A stretch of DNA of 64,000 nucleotides from Falsigemmobacter intermedius (lineage in GTDB: Bacteria; Pseudomonadota; Alphaproteobacteria; Rhodobacterales; Rhodobacteraceae), in the NCBI RefSeq assembly GCF_004054105.1, contig NZ_SBLC01000006.1, positions 121,384 through 185,383 of the forward strand. Direction: 5' to 3'. The first letter of the stretch is position 1; each line of letters opens with the position of its first letter. The position numbers were made by a program, and so were the translations under genes. Below the pieces are notes generated by a model that saw nothing but the letters and a program-made list of their open reading frames with translations, was not told where the DNA came from and ran no database searches. Below, piece by piece: positions 45,426-52,438 of the stretch.

Positions 45426-46445
45426 ATGACCGCTTTGTCAACTTTATCGACGCTGCAACGCTCGCTCGCGATGCGCGACGCGGTGACCCGCACCGACCAT
45501 GCGCTGCAAAAAGCACAGCAGGAACTGACCACGGGCCTGCGCCAGGACGTCTATGCCGAAACCGGCTTTCGGGCGGCGCAATCGCTCGACATGCGCAACC
45601 GGATGGAGCGGATCGACAGCTTTGCGGTGAACAACCAGCTGCTCGCCGGCAAAATTTCGGTGATGAGCGAACAGCTTGGCCAGATCCGCACGTCGGTCCA
45701 GGGCTTTCTCGCCAATGCGCTGTCGCTGGCAGGGGGCGGTGAGGGTGCGGCCGCTGTTGCTCGCGAAGCCGGGGCGCTGATCTCGGCCATCTCGACGCAG
45801 CTGAACACGGCCTATGCGGGGGAGTTCCTCTTCTCGGGCATGTCGACCGCCTCGGCTCCGGTCAAAGACACCAGCACGCTTACGCAGCTTTCGGTGCTGC
45901 CCGACGGGGCCACCGGCGCTCAGATGCAGGCCGAGATGGACCGGCTGAACGCGTGGTTCGCCCTTGGCGGCGGCGATATCACCCGGTCGGACTATGTCGG
46001 CACGATCTACGGCGGCAGCACTGAAGGGCTGCAGAGTGCCCAGATCGATGAATACAGCCGCATGGAATATGGCGTCAGTGCCAATGATGAAGCCATCCGG
46101 CAGATCTTCAAAGGTCTGACCATGTTCGCCAATGCCAGTTACGACGGCGCGGCCTCTGCCGACGACCGCGCGGCCTGGATTGAGGAGGCAATGTCCTCGC
46201 TTTCGGCCGGGGTCAGCGGCATTCAGAACCGCGAAGCCGGTCTTGGCAACCAGCAGAGCCTGGTGGAAGGTGCGAGCCTGCGCCAGAAAAACCTCAGCAC
46301 GATCTACAACAACCGCGTGGTCGAGATTGAGGGCGTGGACGGCTATGAAGCAGCCACCCGCTTTGAGCAGTTAAGCGCGCAGCTTGAGGCCAGCTACAAA
46401 GTGACGGTGCGGCTGCAGTCGCTGTCCCTGCTGAATTTCCTCTGA
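45426..46445 (+). CDS. flgL: Hook-filament junction protein FlgL
   Basis: 339 residues, flagellin-like ends: LQRSLAMRDAVTRTDHALQK, ELTTGLRQDVYAETGFRAAQ and C-terminal TRFEQLSAQLEASYKVTVRL, QSLSLLNFL. Last gene of flgE-flgK-flgL. Confidence 0.93.
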   Translation: MTALSTLSTLQRSLAMRDAVTRTDHALQKAQQELTTGLRQDVYAETGFRAAQSLDMRNRMERIDSFAVNNQLLAGKISVMSEQLGQIRTSVQGFLANALSLAGGGEGAAAVAREAGALISAISTQLNTAYAGEFLFSGMSTASAPVKDTSTLTQLSVLPDGATGAQMQAEMDRLNAWFALGGGDITRSDYVGTIYGGSTEGLQSAQIDEYSRMEYGVSANDEAIRQIFKGLTMFANASYDGAASADDRAAWIEEAMSSLSAGVSGIQNREAGLGNQQSLVEGASLRQKNLSTIYNNRVVEIEGVDGYEAATRFEQLSAQLEASYKVTVRLQSLSLLNFL

Positions 46446-46450
46446 CACAA

Positions 46451-46476
46451 AAGGCCCCCCTGACGGGGGCCTTTGC
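46451..46476 (+). terminator. Terminator between flgL and ftcR-like gene
   Basis: AAGGCCCCC pairs with GGGGGCCTT, 5-base loop, short T run. Placed between convergent genes, likely used by both. Confidence 0.8.
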
Positions 46477-46496
46477 CTCTCCTGGTCCTGCGGCCT

Positions 46497-47213
46497 TCAG
46501 GCCTCAGCCAGGGTCACGTCCTGCAGCCCCGTCTGTGGGGCCGGGACACGGTAGCCACGTCCGGCCACCGTCTCGATCAGCACCTCACCGGCGGGCAGAT
46601 CGCGGGCAAATTTGGTCCGCAGGCGGCAGATATAGACGTCAATGATCTTCTCAAAGGGCGGATCAGCGCTTAGGCTGTAGAGCGCAACATAGATCGCCGC
46701 CTTTGAGACGACCCGGCCTGCATTCAACACCAGAAACTGCAGAATTTCATATTCCCGCCGGCTGATGCGCACAGGCTGTCCGCCGACCTCCGGATGGCGG
46801 CCATCGAGATGAAAGGTCATCGCACCGATCCGCACTTCGGCACTGCTGAGGCCATGGATCCGGCGCAGCACCGCATTGAGACGCGCCATCAGATCCGCAC
46901 CCGAGGCGGGCCAGAGCAGAACATCATCCGCCCCCGCATTCAACAGCACAGCCGTCTGGTCCGCAGCGGCCCCGATGACCAGCACCGGCCCCTGAAATCC
47001 GGCCCCGCGCAGACGCAGCAGCGTCGCCTTCAGCGCCTCTTCCTCACCAGCCGCAGGGCGGCTGACCAGAAGGACCGGCAAAAGCCGGTTCTCCCGCAGC
47101 GCGGCGGCTCCGGCGAAAAGCGCTTTTTCGCTGATGGCCTCGATCAGAAGTCCCGCCGGGCAGGGTGCCGTTGTCAGGGGCAGAGCCGCGGGGTTCAAAG
47201 ACAGGACTCGCAA
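46497..47213 (-). CDS. CtrA/FtcR-like regulator, degenerate receiver
   Basis: 238 residues. C-terminal OmpR-type winged helix close to CtrA/FtcR: RISRREYEILQFLVLNAGRV, FEKIIDVYICRLRTKFARDL and VLIETVAGRGYRVPAP. The N-terminal receiver keeps the fold (NAGADDVLLWPASGADLMAR) but lacks the phospho-acceptor aspartate (LLPVLLVSRP) and the conserved lysine (tryptophan in its place). FtcR/Rem of Brucella and Sinorhizobium is a flagellar activator of this kind. Divergent from flgI across an AT-rich region with two copies of the shared element. Confidence 0.85.
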   Translation of the reverse strand: MRVLSLNPAALPLTTAPCPAGLLIEAISEKALFAGAAALRENRLLPVLLVSRPAAGEEEALKATLLRLRGAGFQGPVLVIGAAADQTAVLLNAGADDVLLWPASGADLMARLNAVLRRIHGLSSAEVRIGAMTFHLDGRHPEVGGQPVRISRREYEILQFLVLNAGRVVSKAAIYVALYSLSADPPFEKIIDVYICRLRTKFARDLPAGEVLIETVAGRGYRVPAPQTGLQDVTLAEA

Positions 47214-47274
47214 TTCATGCTCCCTAGATCACAACGCAACCCCTTTCAGGGGCAACGTCCGCTGCGCTTTCACC

Positions 47275-47322
47275 ACAAGAATTTACATCAATCAATACAT
47301 GTATTATTATAACTATACTTGT
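47275..47322. promoter_or_regulatory. Divergent ftcR-like / flgI control region
   Basis: ACAAGAAT on the plus strand (47275-47282, towards flgI) and ACAAGTATAG on the minus strand (47313-47322, towards the regulator gene), with a near-palindromic AATACATGTATT between them (47294-47305). Confidence 0.5.
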
Positions 47323-47349
47323 TTCTGCTTGAGCCGCCTATCCCGATTA

Positions 47350-48483
47350 ATGCCGCGCCGGAGTGACCCAGTTTTGACCCGACACAGCCTGACGTTTCCG
47401 CTCTTTGCGGCCTGCCTCGCTGCGCTGCTGCCTCAGGCCGCCGCGTCTCAGGTGCGCATCAAAGATATCGCGCATTTTGAAGGGGTCAGGGAGAACCAGC
47501 TGATCGGTTACGGTCTGGTTGTCGGCCTGAACGGCACCGGTGACAGCCTGAAGAACAGCCCCTTCACGCGCAAATCCATGGAAGGCATGCTGGGACGTCT
47601 GGGGGTGGGCAATCTCTCGGATGAGCAGATCAAGTCAAAGAACACCGCCGCGGTGATGGTCACGGCCAACCTTGGCGCTTTTGCCCGCCGCGGGTCGACG
47701 CTGGATGTCACGGTTTCATCGCTGGGCGATGCCACCTCGCTGCGCGGGGGCACGCTGCTGGTGACGCCCCTCGCGGGGGCTGACGGCAATATCTATGCGG
47801 TGGGCCAGGGCCCGGTCTCGGTCAGTGGCTTCTCCGTGCGCGGGCAGGCGGCCTCGGTGACCGACGGCGTGCCGACCGTCGCGCGGATTGCCAATGGTGC
47901 GATCGTGGAGCGCGAGGTTGAATTTGCCCTCAATGAACTGGATTCGGTGCGCCTCGCCCTCAGGAACCCCGATTTCACCACGGCCAGCCGTATGGCTGAA
48001 GCCATCAACCAAAGCCCCGGCAATACACGCGCAAGAGTGCTTGATCCGGGCACCGTTGAGATCCAGGGCGCGGGAAAGTCTGACATTCCGCAACTGCTTG
48101 CCGGGATTGAGAACCTGACCGTCACCCCTGACAGCGCGGCCCGTGTGGTAATTGATGCCAAAACCGGCACCATCGTCATCGGGGCAAATGTGCGCATTGA
48201 TGAAGTGGCGATCAGCCAGGGCGGCCTGACCGTAATGGTCCGCGAAGGCGCAGAGGTCAGCCAGCCGGAGCCGGTCTCGGTCGGCGGTACCATCGTGGTG
48301 CCCACCACGGAAATCGATCTGGTGCCCCGCGACAGCGGCTTTGCGGTCCTTCAGGGCGATGTCTCGCTGCAGGATCTGGTGGATGGTCTCAACGCCATCG
48401 GCATTGGCACCCGCGACACCATTGCGATTTTGCAGGCGCTGAAAGAAGCAGGCGCCCTGCATGCTGATCTGGAGATCATCTGA
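47350..48483 (+). CDS. flgI: Flagellar P-ring protein FlgI
   Basis: 377 residues from ATG 47350; TTG 47374 would give a shorter leader. Signal peptide (SLTFPLFAACLAALLPQAAA), SQVRIKDIAHFEGVRENQLI, GYGLVVGLNGTGDSLKNSPF, MLGRLGVG and the C-terminal LQDLVDGLNAIGIGTRDTIA. Periplasmic ring around the rod; FlgA is its chaperone. Confidence 0.96.
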   Translation: MPRRSDPVLTRHSLTFPLFAACLAALLPQAAASQVRIKDIAHFEGVRENQLIGYGLVVGLNGTGDSLKNSPFTRKSMEGMLGRLGVGNLSDEQIKSKNTAAVMVTANLGAFARRGSTLDVTVSSLGDATSLRGGTLLVTPLAGADGNIYAVGQGPVSVSGFSVRGQAASVTDGVPTVARIANGAIVEREVEFALNELDSVRLALRNPDFTTASRMAEAINQSPGNTRARVLDPGTVEIQGAGKSDIPQLLAGIENLTVTPDSAARVVIDAKTGTIVIGANVRIDEVAISQGGLTVMVREGAEVSQPEPVSVGGTIVVPTTEIDLVPRDSGFAVLQGDVSLQDLVDGLNAIGIGTRDTIAILQALKEAGALHADLEII

Positions 48484-48764
48484 TGCGTCTGACCCCGCCG
48501 GCAGCCGTGACCCCGGATTTCACCACCGCAGCGCCAAAGCGCGATGAGACTGCCGCCGAGACCGCCCGCCGGTTTGAAGCGGCCATGCTGACCCCCATGG
48601 TGTCGGAAATGCTGCGCACGGCCGGTGAGACGGCCATGGGGGGCAAAGCGGGCGATCAGTGGCGCAGTTTTTTCGCCGCGGCCATGGCAGAAGAGATCGC
48701 CGCCACCGGCCAGACCGGCATCGCCCAAAGCGTTGAGCGCGCCATCGCGGCTTACGGCAAATGA
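48483..48764 (+). CDS. FlgJ-type rod-binding protein
   Basis: 93 residues: ETARRFEAAMLTPMVSEMLR, GGKAGDQWRSFFAAAMAEEI, matching the N-terminal (rod-binding) part of FlgJ, known as CheL in Caulobacter. No hydrolase domain, so peptidoglycan cutting must come from another protein, possibly the SLT protein in the export operon. Overlaps flgI by one base and the flgN-like gene by 4. Confidence 0.88.
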   Translation: MRLTPPAAVTPDFTTAAPKRDETAAETARRFEAAMLTPMVSEMLRTAGETAMGGKAGDQWRSFFAAAMAEEIAATGQTGIAQSVERAIAAYGK

Positions 48765-49273
48765 AACTGACGCCTGCGGCTGCGATCAGCCGGATCGCTG
48801 CCCGCTTTCAGGAACGCCGCTCCCGCGCCGCTTTGGGAGAGCGCCCGCCGCTGACCGGTGATGATGAGGAAAACATCTCCCGCTTCGCCGCGGTGGTGGC
48901 GGAACTGACTGCGCTTCTGGAACGCGAGAATGAGGCGCTTTTGCAGGGCGATGTGGCGGCGGTGGTGGCTCTTTATCCGCAAAAGCAGGTGCTTCTGACC
49001 CGGCTGGAAACCCGCCAGCCGGTGGTTGAGCCCTTTCTGCATGAAAGCGCTGAGGTTGCCGCAGCGCTTCGCAGCCGCATTCAGGCCCTTGCCACCCAGA
49101 TCAACCGCAACGCCGATCTTCTGAGCGCCATGTCCGACGCCGCCCGCGCTATCCGTCTGGAGGTCACCCGCGTGCGCGACCGCCACTCTCTCAAAGGCAT
49201 GTACGATAAAAGCGGCCAGACCACCGCGCCAGGCGCATCCGCGACGCAACGGGAGATTGACACCAACCTCTGA
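48761..49273 (+). CDS. FlgN-like export chaperone
   Basis: 170 residues, helical, with an AVVAELTALLERENEALLQG stretch, NADLLSAMSDAARAIRLEVT and a C-terminal SLKGMYDKSGQT ending, as in FlgN chaperones for FlgK and FlgL. Follows flgI-flgJ and closes the operon before a terminator. Low sequence conservation in the family keeps confidence moderate. Confidence 0.75.
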   Translation: MKLTPAAAISRIAARFQERRSRAALGERPPLTGDDEENISRFAAVVAELTALLERENEALLQGDVAAVVALYPQKQVLLTRLETRQPVVEPFLHESAEVAAALRSRIQALATQINRNADLLSAMSDAARAIRLEVTRVRDRHSLKGMYDKSGQTTAPGASATQREIDTNL

Positions 49274-49284
49274 AAGCCCCTCCC

Positions 49285-49308
49285 CACCTGCCTTCGGCAG
49301 GTGTTTTT
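49285..49308 (+). terminator. Terminator after flgN-like gene
   Basis: CACCTGCC pairs with GGCAGGTG around a short TTC loop, followed by five T. Confidence 0.88.
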
Positions 49309-49348
49309 CTGTACGGAAGAAATTTTTTAAGAATATTTCACATGATCA

Positions 49349-49371
49349 ACAAGTATTAACCAGGTATTAAC
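49349..49371 (+). promoter_or_regulatory. CtrA-type site overlapping ACAAGTAT, flagellin promoter
   Basis: TTAA (49356-49359), seven bases, TTAAC (49367-49371): an exact TTAA-N7-TTAAC CtrA consensus, about 90 bases before the flagellin start. It overlaps ACAAGTAT (49349-49356), and GTATTAACCA is directly repeated. CtrA controls flagellar genes in several Rhodobacterales. Confidence 0.7.
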
Positions 49372-49461
49372 CAAGAATACCATGAACCCCTTTTGAAAGC
49401 CACAACGGCTCTCTTTTGCCAGAAGGCGGAATGACTGCAGAAGCAAAAAAGGAATGATCTG

Positions 49462-50367
49462 ATGTCCTCGATCAATACCAACACCCAGGCCATGAACGCG
49501 CTGTCGACCCTGCGCGATGTGAACAAAAACCTGTCGACCACGCAGGAGCGCATCTCGACCGGCCTGAAAATCTCGTCGGCTAAAGACAACGCTGCCTATT
49601 ACTCGATCTCCGAGACGATGAAAGGCGACAGCGGTATGTATTCGGCGATTCAGGAAGGCCTGACGCTGACCGCTAACTCCCTGAAAACCGGCCGTCTTGG
49701 TGCGGAGACCTTTGTGGAGCTGATCGGTGAATTTACCGAGAAAGTCGCATTCGGCCAAGCCGGCGCGATGAACCACGAAGACATCCAGAAAGAGCTCACC
49801 GAACTGGTTGGCCGACTGAAGACTGTCGCTCAACAATCTTCGTTCAACGGCGAAAGCTGGGTCAACGGCGGTCGCGTGGGCACTCCGGGCACCCCTGCTG
49901 ACAACACCACAGTTCCGCCTACCCCCGCTGTTCCGGCGACCTACGGCGCGAACGTAGTAACCGGTGTCAGCCGTGTTGGTCAGACGTTCAATGTGACGAC
50001 CATGGGGGTCAACGGCGTCAACCTCGACGCAATCGCGACCGCGCTTGAAGCTCTCGACATCTCGGCAACCGGTGCCGATCCGGAAGAGGCACGCAGAACG
50101 GTTCTTGATACTGCAAATAAACAGCTGAAAGCTGCAACCGATGCTTCGACGCAGCTCGGTCTTTCTGAGAAATCGGTTGAGCAACAGCAGGAGTTCCTGA
50201 AGAAGCTCACCGACACCATCGACACCGGCGTTGGCGCCATGGTTGATGCGGATATGGAAGCTGAAGCAGCCCGCCTGCAGGCGCTTCAGGTTCAGCAGCA
50301 GCTGGCAACCCAAGCTCTGTCGATCGCCAACCAGGCGCCGCAGAACCTCGTCTCGCTGTTCCGTTAA
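49462..50367 (+). CDS. Flagellin
   Basis: 301 residues. N-terminal D0/D1: MSSINTNTQAMNALSTLRDV, STTQERISTGLKISSAKDNA; C-terminal AARLQALQVQQQLATQALSI, ANQAPQNLVSLFR. Short variable centre with a Pro/Thr-rich stretch (GTPGTPADNTTVPPTPAVPA). The only flagellin in the window. Followed by a terminator and flaF-flbT, which control flagellin synthesis. Confidence 0.97.
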   Translation: MSSINTNTQAMNALSTLRDVNKNLSTTQERISTGLKISSAKDNAAYYSISETMKGDSGMYSAIQEGLTLTANSLKTGRLGAETFVELIGEFTEKVAFGQAGAMNHEDIQKELTELVGRLKTVAQQSSFNGESWVNGGRVGTPGTPADNTTVPPTPAVPATYGANVVTGVSRVGQTFNVTTMGVNGVNLDAIATALEALDISATGADPEEARRTVLDTANKQLKAATDASTQLGLSEKSVEQQQEFLKKLTDTIDTGVGAMVDADMEAEAARLQALQVQQQLATQALSIANQAPQNLVSLFR

Positions 50368-50388
50368 TCCGGCGCGACAGATTATCGG

Positions 50389-50416
50389 GAAGGGCCCTTC
50401 GGGGCCCTTCTTCTTT
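50389..50416 (+). terminator. Terminator after flagellin
   Basis: GAAGGGCCC pairs with GGGCCCTTC around a TTCG tetraloop, followed by TTCTTTT. Confidence 0.92.
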
Positions 50417-50436
50417 TGTCTCGACCTTCATGAATT

Positions 50437-50462
50437 ACAAGAATAGAATAAATTGTACTTGT
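50437..50462. promoter_or_regulatory. Inverted ACAAG elements before flaF
   Basis: ACAAGAATAG on the plus strand (50437-50446) and ACAAGTAC on the minus strand (50455-50462) face each other 15-40 bases before the flaF start. Confidence 0.5.
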
Positions 50463-50476
50463 GAAGGAGTGAGCCA

Positions 50477-50872
50477 GTGAGCGTCTCAGCCTATAAGCGC
50501 GTGCAGCGCGATCTTGAAAGCCCGCGCTCGGTCGAGCGGCGTATCTTTAACCGCATCACCGCCGATCTTGAAACCTGGGGTGCGGCTTACGATCGTGCGG
50601 AAAGCAAAGCCGATCGTCTGTCCGCGCTGAAAGGCAGTCTGCAACTTGCGTTGGTTGATAACACCCGCCTCTGGTCGCTGCTTCGGCGCGATCTCTCGCA
50701 GCCTGAGAATGCCTTGCCGCCCGAGTTGAGGGCCGCGATCATTTCGATCTCCTACACTGTTGATCGCATCACCGCTGATCTGATGAGCGGGGCAGGCACT
50801 GTGGCTGCGCTGGTTGGCATTAACCGTCCGTTCATTGACGGGTTGGCCGGCATCAGCGGGGCAGAGGGCTGA
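50477..50872 (+). CDS. flaF: Flagellar regulator FlaF
   Basis: 131 residues with a GTG start (GAAGGAGTG upstream). VSAYKRVQRDLESPRSVERR, RIFNRITADLE, LQLALVDNTRLWSLLRRDLS and SISYTVDRIT match FlaF, which promotes flagellin production opposite to FlbT in Caulobacter. Followed by flbT after one base. Confidence 0.94.
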   Translation: MSVSAYKRVQRDLESPRSVERRIFNRITADLETWGAAYDRAESKADRLSALKGSLQLALVDNTRLWSLLRRDLSQPENALPPELRAAIISISYTVDRITADLMSGAGTVAALVGINRPFIDGLAGISGAEG

Positions 50873-50873
50873 T

Positions 50874-51278
50874 ATGCCGCTTCATCTCTCGCTGCGCCCG
50901 GGTGAGCGGGTCATCATCAATGGCTGCGTTCTGAAAAACGGCCCCCGCCGTCAGACGCTTGAGATTGAAAACCGTGCCGATGTGCTGCGCGGCGATGAGA
51001 TGCTGGAAGAAGCCACCGCCCGGACCCCCGTGCGGCGTGTCGCCTATCAGATCCAGATCGCCCTGGTCAGCCAGGCCCATCGTGCCGAACTCCTGCCGGT
51101 GATCACCGCCGGGCTTGAGGATCTGGCCCGCGCGCTGCCACGCTTTTCCGCCCCTATCGGCGAGGCAGAAACCTGCCTTCAGTCGCAGAATTTCTATGGC
51201 GCCTTTCGGGCGCTGGCCCCTGTCATCCGCCATGAAGACACCCTCTTCGCGCGGTTTTCTCCGGAGCAGTCGCTATGA
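50874..51278 (+). CDS. flbT: Flagellin repressor FlbT
   Basis: 134 residues. MPLHLSLRPGERVIINGCVL, RQTLEIENRADVLRGDEML, SQNFYGAFRALAPVIRHEDT. In Caulobacter FlbT binds the 5' leader of flagellin mRNA and limits translation until the hook is complete. Start ATG 50874 fits the family. Overlaps the DUF1217 gene by 4 bases. Confidence 0.95.
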   Translation: MPLHLSLRPGERVIINGCVLKNGPRRQTLEIENRADVLRGDEMLEEATARTPVRRVAYQIQIALVSQAHRAELLPVITAGLEDLARALPRFSAPIGEAETCLQSQNFYGAFRALAPVIRHEDTLFARFSPEQSL

Positions 51279-52054
51279 TCAACACCAGCTCTCTCCCGGC
51301 CGCACTTGCGCTGAAACTCGTCACCTCAAAGCGGGAAAGCTTTGAGGCCTCCATTCGCAAAGACGTGGTGAATGCCCGCGAAATCAAGGCCTTTGAAGAG
51401 CGCATCGCCTCGATCACCTCGGTGGATGATCTGGTCAAGGATTATCAGGTCTATGCTTTTGTGATGAAAGCGCACGGGCTTGAGAACCAGATGTTCGGCA
51501 AGGCCATGATGAAAAAGGTGCTGGTCTCAGATCCTGCTGAGAAGGGCGCTCTGGTGAACCGGCTGACGGACAAGCGGTTTCGGGAAATCCGCAATACGCT
51601 TGAGTTCGGAAGCGACGGCAGCGCTCCGGCGAAGTTCAAAGATCCCGACTGGCGCAAGGCGCTTGTCGATACTTATGTCACTCAGAAGCTGATGGAATCG
51701 CAGCTTGAGCAGAATGAGCCGGTGGGCGTCGTTCTGCATATGCAGCGCAAAGCACCGGGCATTACCAGTTGGTATAACGTTCTGGCCGACACCAAGGCAC
51801 AGGATTTTTTCTACACCGCCCTCGGACTTCCGCAGAGTCTGAAAACCAGCGATGTCGACAAACAGGCAGCCACGCTTGCCAAGCGGTTTGACCTGGAGAA
51901 GCTGCAGGATCCCGCAGAATTGTCAAAGCTGATCAGCCGTTACACCGCGCTTGCGGGCAGCGGCACTGCCTCGTCGGGCAGCTCCAACCCCATCGTGCAG
52001 CTGGTCTCTGGCGGGGGGGCACGAATATCACGTCGATCAACCTTTCAGGACTGA
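51275..52054 (+). CDS. DUF1217 flagellar protein, 3' end probably frameshifted
   Basis: 259 residues as written. LVTSKRESFEASIRKDVVNA, VDDLVKDYQVYAFVMKAHGL, PDWRKALVDTYVTQKLMESQ and GVVLHMQRKAPGITSWYNVL are DUF1217 blocks; the family occurs in alphaproteobacterial flagellar clusters. After a run of seven G (52013-52019) the frame ends with an unlikely basic tail (ARISRRSTFQD). With eight G it would read TNITSINLSGLTALRAGKYS and stop at TGA 52081-52083, a more natural end. Possible sequencing error, slippage-prone tract or recent mutation. Last gene of flaF-flbT-DUF1217. Confidence 0.8.
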   Translation: MINTSSLPAALALKLVTSKRESFEASIRKDVVNAREIKAFEERIASITSVDDLVKDYQVYAFVMKAHGLENQMFGKAMMKKVLVSDPAEKGALVNRLTDKRFREIRNTLEFGSDGSAPAKFKDPDWRKALVDTYVTQKLMESQLEQNEPVGVVLHMQRKAPGITSWYNVLADTKAQDFFYTALGLPQSLKTSDVDKQAATLAKRFDLEKLQDPAELSKLISRYTALAGSGTASSGSSNPIVQLVSGGGARISRRSTFQD

Positions 52055-52089
52055 CCGCGCTGCGTGCCGGGAAATACAGCTGATAAAAT

Positions 52090-52118
52090 GAAAACCGCCC
52101 CGGGAAATCCGGGGCGGT
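52090..52118 (-). terminator. Terminator after csbD
   Basis: ACCGCCCCGG pairs with CCGGGGCGGT, 5-base loop; on the minus strand the stem ends in TTTTC. It also lies just after the possible natural stop of the DUF1217 gene. Confidence 0.75.
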
Positions 52119-52142
52119 GGCACATTGGGACGGGACGTCCTG

Positions 52143-52340
52143 TCAGAGGCGCGAAGCCCAGTCGTCCACACGTTTCTCCGCGGCCTCTTTCGAGTCGCCG
52201 TATTTCTTCTGCATCAGCCCGACCATCTGGTCACGCTTGCCCGCAACACGATCATATTCGTCGTCGGTCAGATCGCCCCAGGTTTCCCGAGCTTTGCCTT
52301 TGAACTCTTTCCAACGACCTTCAATCTGGTCCCAGTTCAT
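52143..52340 (-). CDS. CsbD-family stress protein
   Basis: 65 residues: MNWDQIEGRWKEFKGKARET, WGDLTDDEYDRVAGKRDQMV, GLMQKKYGDSKEAAEKRVDD. Small stress-induced protein of unknown mechanism, often in the general stress regulon. An EcfG-type promoter is visible upstream. Confidence 0.95.
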   Translation of the reverse strand: MNWDQIEGRWKEFKGKARETWGDLTDDEYDRVAGKRDQMVGLMQKKYGDSKEAAEKRVDDWASRL

Positions 52341-52375
52341 TTCTCATCCCTTTCTTACCGTTGCTTCGGGAGGTT

Positions 52376-52401
52376 AACCCCTGAGAACGAGGGCGCGTTC
52401 C
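52376..52401 (-). promoter_or_regulatory. EcfG-type promoter of csbD
   Basis: On the minus strand GGAAC (52401-52397), 17 bases, GGTT (52379-52376). The alphaproteobacterial EcfG consensus is GGAAC-N16/17-(C)GTT. The -10 lies 36 bases before the csbD start. Confidence 0.6.
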
Positions 52402-52438
52402 TCCGGCTCACCGCTCTGTGAGCGGGTGTGAACCGCGA

